NCBI GenBank assembly: GCA_019308525.1 | Contig: JAFDIC010000032.1 | Coordinates: 1-17,753 of the forward strand | Length of the DNA: 17,753 nt | Reading direction: 5' to 3' | DNA from: Deltaproteobacteria bacterium | GTDB lineage: Bacteria; Desulfobacterota; DSM-4660; Desulfatiglandales; HGW-15 | Shown here: in pieces, positions 1-6,230 of the stretch | How positions within the stretch are numbered: position 1 is the stretch's first letter | Layout: each line of letters begins with the position of its first letter | Notes under the pieces: model-generated | The model's input: only the letters and a program-made list of their open reading frames with translations | Told to the model about the DNA's origin: nothing | Databases searched by the model: none | Program-made: the position numbers and the translations under genes

Positions 1-354
1 TCGGATTTCTTAATACCTTGATACACCATTCCTTTTTTATGTAAGGTCTTTTTCTGAGGACTTCGTTTTCAAAATATTCCGTGAATTTGTATGCTTCCAT
101 TTGTATTAATATAACCCACAGCAAACACTAAGTAAACGCTTTTGACAGACCTCACCGCAGTCCTAAGACTTCCTATAAAACAGCCGGATAGGATCCCGCC
201 TCCAGGCTCAGAGATCAAGCCTGATCTGTTGACAATTGAGAACCAATCCCCCACAGCTTCTTTAAATCCTCAAACTTCGCTTTCAACTCCCTATCTCTTT
301 CCATCTTAGTACTCTGGGGCGAAAATTCGGTGACGTATTTTCAAGCTGCCAACA
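1..354. other. Gene-free left edge
   Basis: I see no convincing gene in this stretch. The only reading frame of any length (69-254, minus) has no ribosome binding site, no recognisable motif and a composition unlike the real genes further right. No tRNA or rRNA was recognised. It lies downstream of the transposase remnant and may include the decayed end of that insertion sequence, but I could not pick out a terminal inverted repeat. Confidence 0.5.
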
Positions 355-828
355 TTAGCTCTTCAGGGAATCTGGATAGCGCTTTTTCAGGTCATCACGA
401 GTGAATTTCCACTCGAATGGCCTTGACACTCTTTCATATTCTCCTTAAAAGCTGAGGATTCTACTTGCAAGTTCTCCGAGGCTTTCAAAGTCGTTAGGCG
501 TAAGGACCTTGCGCTGTGGTACAGAAAAGTAAATTTCAACCTGGTTAAGCCAGCTTGCATGGATCGGTGTATGTACCTGAATAGCGTTGGGATACCAGCG
601 CTCAAGACGATCGATAGCTCTTTGTCCCCTGCGGGAAGAGCTACTATCAGTCACCCAAAATGCACGACGTACGGATCGGTACGGTTCCTGGCTCACGACA
701 AGATCGACCAAGTCGTGAAAGCTGTCGATTCCAGTGCTATCCCTTGACGATCGTCTCCTCTGAAAAGAAAACTGTGCTGTTGTGAGAACTACGGGCATAT
801 ATACCTGTAAAGATTTACCCTCGCCCAT
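355..828 (-). pseudogene. IS630-family transposase remnant (C-terminal half, DDE domain)
   Basis: The translated minus strand reads like the C-terminal half of an IS630-type DDE transposase. It has a TGIDSFHDLVD block, an EPYRSVRRAFWVTD block, then HTPIHASWLNQVEIYFS and QRKVLTPNDF, all hallmarks of this family. The open frame ends at a TAA near 445, but the same frame continues after it with YERVSRPFEWKFTRDDL down to a TAA at 355-357, which is the normal family C-terminus. The internal TAA therefore sits where a coding codon (probably Gln) belongs. The usual D-N-x-S-S-H-R-G segment after the FW motif reads DSSSSRRG, so the Asn and His are lost. The N-terminal half is missing. Dead element; its upstream edge overlaps the end of the neighbouring secreted-protein gene. 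Family call is from remembered motifs. Confidence 0.8.
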
Positions 829-1523
829 GCAGGATATGGCCTGTGGACTTCACAACTGCCCCACGTCGTTCCATCCAAGGGAGTGGCATAGGGACCATCT
901 GCTGGATCAGCTCCCCCAAAGGCCCACCCATCCCACGTGCATGTTCCGAGCTCCGCAACATCCCTCAGCCTGTGGAAAAAATCCCAAACCGAGTATTCCC
1001 ACTTGTACTTCCCCTGAACAATGACAACTGAGACATTGTTGCCGCAATCACCTTCTCCCCCGCAATCCGAGCTCCGCGTCGCCCTCTGGTTTAAGTCCCA
1101 GTACCATTTGCCTCCTGTAACCATAACAGACAAGGTATCTGACCCCCCGTATTGATCTGTGATCGATACCAATGCGACCGCATCATAGTCTGAGCCTCAG
1201 GTTCCCCCTGCGCAGAACAGTGTCACTATGCGCCCGTCATCGCTGGGCTGGGATAGAGTGTATCCTGCCCCTGTAACCGACCAGTCGAACGGGGGACACC
1301 CATCTTCCACCCACAGCTTCAGGCTACCTCCCGGGTCAATGGTCTCCCTCTCCGCCTTGAGAATCGGCACAGGCATCCAGGCCGCAAGATCCTCAACCAC
1401 CCCCGGCACCGTTGGAACGAAACACCCTTCCTGCGCGGATGCCTTGGCTGGATTCAGGAACATGGCAAACAGAATGAGAAGCAACACCCAAAGATCTAAT
1501 GACAGCTTCCGCCCTTTTTCCAT
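789..1523 (-). CDS. Secreted Cys-rich Ig-like protein with in-frame TGA at codon 109
   Basis: Two open stretches (1523-1200 and 1196-789) lie in one frame and are separated by a single TGA at 1197-1199; together they make 244 codons. The start is the ATG at 1521-1523, preceded by GGGAG about 7 bases upstream. Residues about 10-30 form a hydrophobic segment ending in AKASA, a typical signal peptide with cleavage before QEGCF. Residues about 50-140 resemble a bacterial Ig-like repeat: GCPPFDWSV, GAGYTLSQ, then ITDQYGG and DTLSV. In related repeats the segment before the ITV-D strand usually reads T-A-C-G, and the TGA stands at that Cys. The C-terminal half has further cysteines and aromatic residues and no fold I recognise. 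Its last residues overlap the transposase remnant, so the true C-terminus may be lost. Either a pseudogene with a nonsense mutation or, less likely, a selenoprotein. Cell-surface or periplasmic location inferred; function unknown. Confidence 0.55.
1172..1183 (-). promoter_or_regulatory. Small hairpin downstream of the in-frame TGA (possible SECIS-like element)
   Basis: Read on the minus strand, a 4-bp stem ATGC/GCAT encloses a GGTC tetraloop; weak G-T pairs extend it by two. The loop begins 17 bases after the TGA at 1197-1199. The E. coli fdhF SECIS also presents GGUC in its apical loop, about 18 bases after its UGA (recalled). The stem here is short and I cannot identify the bulged U of known SelB-binding hairpins, so this may be chance. 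Confidence 0.2.
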
Positions 1524-2109
1524 TTCATTTCTCCCTTGAACTTCCCTAAAGATTACTTTCGTGGACCAAGACCTGATGAGATGATTTTTCTCCTGGAGAC
1601 ATTTGGGAAACCCCTTTCGGGGACGGCAACTTGCTTGCCTCAATCCAAAACTGGATGAAACTACCCAATTCTTTAAATGCGTTTTTGCCCATTCATTCCT
1701 CTATTATCAATTCGTGTAAGGCTATGCTAAGGTCTCACCTGAAGCGGACAAACTAAGGGCGCCTGTTAGACTCCGGGCACTGGTGCCTATCAATAACCCC
1801 GTCCCTCTAGCGATCCTAAGCCCTACATGGCGTCATACGAATACAATATCTATGCCAAGACCTGATTCTTTGGGGTTTTTCTAAGCAAGGTGCATGTGAA
1901 AACCGGAGAGCCTTATTGTGAGGCTCTTTCAAAAACCTGGAATGAAAATGACGGCGGCTCCAACCACCCAGAGCCGGCAGGTCGTCTCAAAGAAATGCAC
2001 AAGGAATTGTGCACATGCACAATTCCTTGTGCAAAAAGCCCATTATCAGTCCTCACGCTACTGCCATGAAATTCACTATCAAGACCATCGATTCGAGGCT
2101 CCTGACTCT
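1524..2109. other. Long intergenic region with palindrome, otherwise empty
   Basis: No gene was recognised between the secreted-protein gene and the MFS transporter. Frames overlapping 1913-2383 are antisense to the transporter end. The stretch contains the nested palindrome annotated separately, and a small imperfect hairpin around 1907-1927 (AGAGCC and GGCTCT around a 9-base loop). No tRNA was seen. Confidence 0.5.
1996..2033 (-). terminator. Nested perfect palindrome, probable terminator of the MFS gene
   Basis: Positions 1996-2013 and 2016-2033 are perfect 18-base reverse complements separated by CA. Each arm is itself an inverted repeat of TGCACAA and TTGTGCA around a four-base centre, so the 7-mer pair occurs twice. 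On the minus strand the hairpin is followed by TTTCTTTG, a modest T-rich run, and it sits about 77 bases past the stop of the minus-strand transporter. That fits an intrinsic terminator. The nested symmetry would also suit a protein-binding site or a mobile palindromic repeat. Confidence 0.5.
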
Positions 2110-3279
2110 TCAGTCCTGTTGCTGACACGAAGAGACACCGCATTCCCGGCGGAGAATACCCCTTCCAAAGGCAAAGGCAAGAATGGCAAGGATAGTGAGA
2201 ACTATGAAACCCGAAGATAAGGAGCCGGCCCAATCCTTTGCAAGGCCAAAGGCAAGGGTGAACAGGACCGCTCCCAGGTTGGCAAGAAAATTGACCACCC
2301 CTATGATGGTGCCCAGGGATTCCCGCTTCACCATTGTGGAGGCTAAGTGAAAGAAGGCCCCGAAATTGATACATGAAAACCATGCCGCCGAGATTGCCAG
2401 GAATAACAGGACAGCCGGCACCGGGACAAAAAAGAGTCCGGTAAAGATGAAGGCAAGTATCAGTATGGAGCCGTTGGCTATAAGCATGGGGGAAAACCTA
2501 AAGAGGATAAAACCGCCTGAGACCCTTGCCAGACCGCTTACGAACATGACGAACATACCGCCCCAAGCAAGTTGGGATGCCGTGGAACCTGCCCAGAACT
2601 CTGCGAGCAGGCTGGGTATCCAGTTGCCAAGGTTGATCATGGTCCCCCACGACAGGGCATGGTAGAGGCCCAGGACCCAGGCGGCACGAATCTTCAATAT
2701 ACCACTGAGGCTCATGGGAGAAGGAGAATCTTGGTCTGGATACTCCACGTGGATGCCCCGGGTTAACAGGAGCAGGAAAGAGGACAAGATTCCAGGCGCA
2801 AGGTATGTCCACTGCCAGCCTAGAGGGAGGAGCCTGGGTATCACGAGGTAGGCCAAGATGTTCCCTGCGGAGAAGATCCCTGCAAAAAAGGACTGAAAGG
2901 CACCCGCTCTCCCATCAGGTGCATACAGGGCAATGAGTTTCATGCCGGTCACGAATCCCAAGCCTGTACCTATTCCCGTAAGCACACGACCCAGTATGGC
3001 CAACCCCACGGAAGGGAGCGCGGCCGGCAGGAAATTCCCCACTGTCAAGGAGCTCATTCCCAGAATTAGGGCCCGTTCCACTCCCAGCTTATCCGCGATC
3101 ATCCCGGCCGGGACCTGCATCAAGGCGTGTGACCAGAGCAGGGCGCTCAAGAGAACGGACATGCCCGTATAGGACACTCCGTACAAGGGCATCAAGGTGT
3201 CCATTGCCGGAGGTATGTTCAGGAACGTAATTCCCAGGCCAAGGGATATCAAGAAGGCGAAAATGACTTTGATATTCAT
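2110..3279 (-). CDS. MFS transporter, about 12 membrane segments
   Basis: The 389-aa protein is strongly hydrophobic with about twelve membrane segments in two halves, the usual size for a major facilitator superfamily permease. Residues about 58-75 (AGMIADKLGVERALILG) match the MFS motif A loop between helices 2 and 3, and RVLTGIGTGLGFVTG fits the helix 4 signature. A charged loop at about 185-200 divides the halves. The ATG at 3277-3279 follows AAAGG at suitable spacing. Substrate cannot be told from sequence; an organic anion is a fair guess for this type. It is divergent from a LacI-type regulator gene, with an operator between them that overlaps the transporter's candidate -35, so it was probably controlled by that regulator. 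The gene has no internal defects, although its partner regulator is broken. Confidence 0.85.
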   Translation of the reverse strand: MNIKVIFAFLISLGLGITFLNIPPAMDTLMPLYGVSYTGMSVLLSALLWSHALMQVPAGMIADKLGVERALILGMSSLTVGNFLPAALPSVGLAILGRVLTGIGTGLGFVTGMKLIALYAPDGRAGAFQSFFAGIFSAGNILAYLVIPRLLPLGWQWTYLAPGILSSFLLLLTRGIHVEYPDQDSPSPMSLSGILKIRAAWVLGLYHALSWGTMINLGNWIPSLLAEFWAGSTASQLAWGGMFVMFVSGLARVSGGFILFRFSPMLIANGSILILAFIFTGLFFVPVPAVLLFLAISAAWFSCINFGAFFHLASTMVKRESLGTIIGVVNFLANLGAVLFTLAFGLAKDWAGSLSSGFIVLTILAILAFAFGRGILRRECGVSSCQQQD

Positions 3280-3357
3280 AAGTTATGCCTTTCAAACAAC
3301 AATGGGAGGGCCACCTGGAATCTGTTTCGCTCCTTCAATATCACTCTCACTCCACTC

Positions 3358-3386
3358 TTGACAATAGACAATAACAAGAATAGTGT
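3358..3386 (+). promoter_or_regulatory. Candidate promoter for the LacI-type regulator
   Basis: A perfect TTGACA (3358-3363) is followed after 17 bases by TAGTGT (3381-3386), which keeps the T, A and final T of the -10 consensus. The operator begins four bases downstream, around the expected start of transcription, so the regulator would repress itself. Confidence 0.4.
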
Positions 3387-3395
3387 AGGTGTAAA
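3368..3395 (-). promoter_or_regulatory. Candidate promoter for the MFS transporter
   Basis: On the minus strand, TTTACA (3395-3390) and TATTGT (3373-3368) are separated by 16 bases. They match the sigma-70 consensus at 5 of 6 and 4 of 6 positions. The -35 hexamer lies inside the LacI-type operator, so a bound repressor would block it. Confidence 0.4.
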
Positions 3396-3403
3396 CGTTT
3401 TCC
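3390..3403. promoter_or_regulatory. LacI/GalR-type operator
   Basis: TGTAAACGTTTTCC has the central CG and the AAACGTTT palindrome typical of LacI/GalR family operators (the same general form as CcpA cre sites). It sits between the divergent MFS and LacI-type genes and overlaps both candidate promoters. The regulator encoded next to it has lost its ligand-binding domain, so the site may now be orphaned. Confidence 0.6.
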
Positions 3404-3430
3404 TTGTATTCCTCATAAAGGAGCCATCCA

Positions 3431-3796
3431 TTGTCCACGATCAGAGATGTAGCCACCAAGGCCAATGTCTCCATAGCGACCGTATCAAGGGTGATCAACA
3501 ATAGCCCCCACCGGGTGGGCCGCGAGACTAGGGAGAAGGTCCTCAGGGCCATACACCAACTGGATTACAGGCCCAATGCCCTGGCCCAGGGGCTCATAAT
3601 GAAGAGATCCATGACCATTGGTATCATCATCCCTGATATCTCAAACCCTTACTATGCCGAGATCGTAAGGGGCATCCAGGATGCGGCGGATACGGCCGGG
3701 TACGCCATAGTGCTTCAAAAGAACGACGTTGTTACCCTACCCATGGGTTCCACCGAGAAACACGGAAGTCAGGTAGTACTGGGGACGGTTCCATGA
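3431..3796 (+). pseudogene. LacI-family regulator, truncated and fused in frame to a creatininase-family scrap
   Basis: Translation starts at TTG 3431 after AAAGGAG at 3417-3423. Residues 1-60 are a classic LacI helix-turn-helix and hinge: TIRDVATKANVSIATVSRVIN and YRPNALAQGL. Residues 61-96 begin the periplasmic-binding-like domain (IGIIIPDISNPYYAEIVRG). A full regulator is about 330-340 aa. At about residue 97 (near 3719) the sequence changes to NDVVTLPMGSTEKHGSQVVLGT, which matches the N-terminal region of creatininase-family hydrolases (LPxGSTEQHGxHLPLGT), and then stops at 3796. The deletion has therefore fused two unrelated genes in frame. The product would keep a DNA-binding head without the effector or dimer core, so repression is doubtful. 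The creatininase part has about 22 residues and lost its metal site. Confidence 0.85.
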
Positions 3797-4469
3797 CAAC
3801 CATGGGCGTGGTGAAGGTGGCAGCGATCCTCCTCCTGGACCTCTTTAAGTGGGGTAGAGTAGAGGCTATGAAGTCCTCCCTTTCCATGCTTCAGGGGCAG
3901 GCGACTCCGCCATGGAGGAACTGGTAGAAGCAGGCTCAATCAAGGCCGTGTTTGATCTCACCCCCCATGAGCTGGCAGAAGAGGTCATTGGGAAAGGTGC
4001 CTATGTCCCGGTGAAACCCGGTCGGATGACGGCCGCTTCTTAGAAGGGGATCCCCCAAGTCGTTTCAACGGGAGGCCTTGAATATCTGTGTTTTGGGCCG
4101 CGCGAATCCATCCCCTCGAGGCTCCGGCATCGAAAGATTTACATGCACAACCCCATGAACGCCAACCTGAAGCTTTCCAGGCGCGAGATGGGAGAGGTGG
4201 GAAGCACCATGGCCAAAAGGCTGAACCTGTCACGGGGCCCCGTTGCCCTAATGATACCCTTGAGGGGCTGGTCTGTTTATGGGGGTGAAGGCGGCCCATT
4301 CCATGATCCCTCAGGAAACAAGGTTCTTGTCAATGCCCTTAGGGAGAACCTCAGCTCTGACATTCAACTGGAAGAGATTGATGCCCACATAAATGACAAT
4401 TACTTTATTGAACGCTGTGTCGAAAAACTGGTGTACTTCATGGAGGTCGAAGGAATTGGGAGACAATAA
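3793..4469 (+). pseudogene. Tm-1-like/UPF0261 family protein remnant
   Basis: Fragments in two frames match the Tm-1-like ATP-binding (UPF0261) family. SMTTMGVVKVAA around 3790-3828 is in one frame. From about 3873 another frame gives YEVLPFHASGAGDSAMEELV and FDLTPHELAEEVIG. An amber TAG at 4041-4043 interrupts it, after which GIPQVVSTGGLEYL, KIYMHNPMNANLKLS, PVALMIPLRGWS, GGPFHDP and IDAHINDNYF run to the TAA at 4467-4469. So the gene lost its N-terminal half, carries at least one frameshift (about 3838-3873) and one nonsense codon. The 4143-4469 part stays open and could be translated as a 108-aa fragment, probably without function. It directly follows the creatininase scrap and precedes the class II aldolase, suggesting these genes once formed a catabolic operon. 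Confidence 0.8.
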
Positions 4470-4479
4470 TCAGGAAAAG

Positions 4480-5064
4480 GTGGAGATATTGAGGAGTGAA
4501 CTGAGCGAATACAGCAGGCGATCCTTTCAGAGGGGTCTCATATGCGGGACAGGAGGAAATCTCAGTGCAAGGATACCCGGGGCCAGTATGGTACTGGTTA
4601 CCCCGACAGGGATTTCCCTGGGAGACGTAGAGCCCCAGGCGAATATCCTCGTAGACCTTGAGGGCCAAGTTCTGGATTCCCCCCTGGGACTGGCTCCCTC
4701 AAAGGAGACATCCTTTCATCTCGGGGCCTACCGTCTCCGCTCGGAGGTCAATGCCGTGGCCCATCTTCATCCGCCCTACGCCACGGCCTATGCAAACAAG
4801 GCCGTCCCTCTACCCCTCGTCACCGTATCGGCAAGGGCCAACTTGAAACATGTACCTACCATAGAGTGTGCCCTGCCCGGCTCCGAGGAACTCTGCGAAC
4901 TGGTCACAAAGGGGCTGGAAGATTATCCCGAAGCCCGGGCGTTGCTAATGAAGGAGCACGGGATCATGACACTGGGAAAGGACCTGAAGACGGCATTCTA
5001 CCTGGCAGACCTGGTGGAAGATACGGCCAAGATCGCCTTTATAGAGGCCAATATCAAGCTTTGA
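4480..5064 (+). CDS. Class II aldolase/adducin-family protein
   Basis: The protein is about 194 aa from GTG 4480; TTG 4489, with GGTGGAG just upstream, is an alternative start. Counting from GTG, GTGGNLSAR (residues 23-31) is the phosphate/substrate loop, E76 in PSKE fits the catalytic acid, H95 and H97 in AHLHPPYATAY with H160 in MKEHGIM are the expected metal ligands, and TAFYLADLVEDTAKI closes the domain. Length and motifs match fuculose-phosphate-aldolase-like enzymes (about 200-215 aa), which cleave or epimerise sugar phosphates or act on related hydroxy acids with a divalent metal; the substrate is unknown. The frame is open with all active-site residues, unlike the genes on both sides. 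It begins about 11-20 bases after the stop of the Tm-1-like remnant, so it was probably part of that operon and may still be read from the LacI-side promoter. Confidence 0.8.
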   Translation: MEILRSELSEYSRRSFQRGLICGTGGNLSARIPGASMVLVTPTGISLGDVEPQANILVDLEGQVLDSPLGLAPSKETSFHLGAYRLRSEVNAVAHLHPPYATAYANKAVPLPLVTVSARANLKHVPTIECALPGSEELCELVTKGLEDYPEARALLMKEHGIMTLGKDLKTAFYLADLVEDTAKIAFIEANIKL

Positions 5065-5114
5065 AGAGATGAACAAGAAGCGCGGCCCCTTTTGATCCAG
5101 GTTCTCCCGGGGCA

Positions 5115-5350
5115 GCTTGCCGCGCGTTGGAGGATAGAGATGGGAAGAGCAACGCGGAGAAAGGACAGTGGTGATAGGTTCGGTCCCGATCGGCCTTATT
5201 GAGCGTAGCAGTTACAAAGACGCTGGGCGCAGAGCCCGTCATACTGACCGGTACCCCCGAGTCCAGGCTGAAGCTTGGTACCAGGTTGGGGGCTAATTAC
5301 GTGATTAATGTCCGGAAACAGGATCCTGAGGTCCGAAGACTGCTGGAGAC
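5115..5350 (+). pseudogene. Zinc-dependent alcohol dehydrogenase (MDR) scrap
   Basis: Two adjacent frames give the nucleotide-binding core of a medium-chain dehydrogenase. GERTVVIGSVPIGLI (about 5155-5197) corresponds to the Rossmann glycine motif. One base later, in another frame, SVAVTKTLGAEPVILTG, RLKLGTRLGANYVINVRKQDP continues the fold to about 5330. A single extra base near 5198 explains the shift. The middle Gly of GxGPxG is also changed (GSVPIG). The catalytic zinc domain upstream and the rest of the fold downstream are missing. The right boundary, against the inverted nitroreductase scrap, is approximate. It follows the class II aldolase and was probably part of the same decayed locus. 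Confidence 0.75.
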
Positions 5351-5384
5351 GTCCCACATGGAGGTATGCTACGCAAACCAGCCC

Positions 5385-5537
5385 AGGATGTTCACCAACA
5401 AATTCCCACCCCTGGGTGTTCCTTGAAGAGGGAGCCTTGGTGCCCTCCTTGATGATCTTGATCAGTTGTTCTTCCCTTGCAGGGGCCTGGAACCTCCTTA
5501 TGGTCCTCCTCTTTTCATTCACCTCGCAAAAATCCAT
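5385..5537 (-). pseudogene. Nitroreductase-family N-terminal scrap
   Basis: On the minus strand, ATG at 5535-5537 follows GGAGG at good spacing and encodes about 48 residues typical of the N-terminus of FMN-dependent nitroreductases: EKRRTIRRF (FMN phosphate-binding arginines) and KAPSSRNTQGWEF. A full protein is about 170-220 aa. After EFVG the similarity stops and the frame runs into sequence antisense to the dehydrogenase scrap, ending at 5196. An inversion or deletion endpoint therefore lies near 5350-5390. The start region looks intact, so a truncated chimeric peptide could still be made, without the FMN domain core. Confidence 0.75.
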
Positions 5538-5597
5538 GTTCAATCCTCCTTTGCAATATTTTCCCTTTCACTGAAATGCGCGTGCCATATTATGCCC

Positions 5598-5625
5598 TTG
5601 ACATCTCCAATCATGGAATTAGAAT
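5598..5625 (+). promoter_or_regulatory. Strong sigma-70-like promoter for the ybgC-sucCD unit
   Basis: A perfect TTGACA (5598-5603) and TAGAAT (5620-5625, 5 of 6 matches to TATAAT) are separated by 16 bases. They lie about 80 bases before the thioesterase start and are the best promoter-like pair seen upstream of this unit. Confidence 0.55.
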
Positions 5626-5705
5626 AGCGGCCTTGAACTGCGGTGCCTTACTCAATCCTGCCCTATGTTCAGGGAGCACTGGAGGAAAACCTTACAGGAG
5701 AATCC

Positions 5706-6149
5706 ATGGGAAATCAAGGCTGGCATGAAACCAAAATCCGGGTGAGGTACAAGGATACTGACCGCATGGGAGTTGTCTATTACGGCAATTACCTCACCTA
5801 TTTCGAGGTGGGACGGACCGAGTATATGCGGCAACTCGGCCTCCCCTATTCTTACCTAGAGGGCCAGGGGTATTCCCTGGTGGTGATAGAGGCAGCGGCG
5901 AAGTACCACGCAAACGTTGGCTATGATTCGATGGTCACCGTCTGCACAAGAATTGCTGATGTAGACGGCGTCCGGGTCCGCTTTCAATACAGGGTCTTAG
6001 ACGAGCAGGGGAAATTGCTGGTAAGCGGCCATACGGTCCATGCCTGCATCAACGAGAACATGAAACCTGTCAGACTACCCCCCCAATTGAAACAGATCAT
6101 CCAGGAAAGGGGTGCGATTCCGGACCAAGACCTTGACACAAGACCGTGA
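5706..6149 (+). CDS. YbgC/FadM-type acyl-CoA thioesterase (hotdog fold)
   Basis: The 147-aa protein starts at ATG 5706 with AGGAG at 5696-5700. Residues 12-41 carry the YbgC/4-hydroxybenzoyl-CoA thioesterase signature: VRYKDTDRMGVVYYGNYL followed by FEVGRTEYMR, with D19 in the position of the catalytic aspartate. The length is normal for a single hotdog domain, which works as a tetramer in the cytoplasm and hydrolyses acyl-CoA to free acid and CoA. The chain length or aromatic preference cannot be read from sequence. It is followed 81 bases later by sucC and probably shares its promoter. Hydrolysis of the CoA ester and ATP-coupled acyl-CoA cleavage by SucCD would act on the same kind of thioester, so the pairing may serve CoA recycling; that is inference. 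Confidence 0.85.
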   Translation: MGNQGWHETKIRVRYKDTDRMGVVYYGNYLTYFEVGRTEYMRQLGLPYSYLEGQGYSLVVIEAAAKYHANVGYDSMVTVCTRIADVDGVRVRFQYRVLDEQGKLLVSGHTVHACINENMKPVRLPPQLKQIIQERGAIPDQDLDTRP

Positions 6150-6230
6150 AAAGAATTAGAGTTCCCAGACCCGAGGTATTTGCCGCCGGGCTATTCCACC
6201 CCAGGACTCAACCGGGACAGGAGAATTGAG

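Noticed and set aside
69..254. 61-codon minus-strand reading frame at the left edge
   Set aside because: No ribosome binding site, motif or neighbouring gene supports it; composition looks non-coding.
1228..1539. Plus-strand frame of 103 codons
   Set aside because: Antisense to the secreted-protein gene, which has a signal peptide and recognisable repeat; no motif of its own.
1907..1927. Small hairpin AGAGCC/GGCTCT as a terminator
   Set aside because: Only six pairs, no upstream plus-strand gene, and no proper T tract on either strand.
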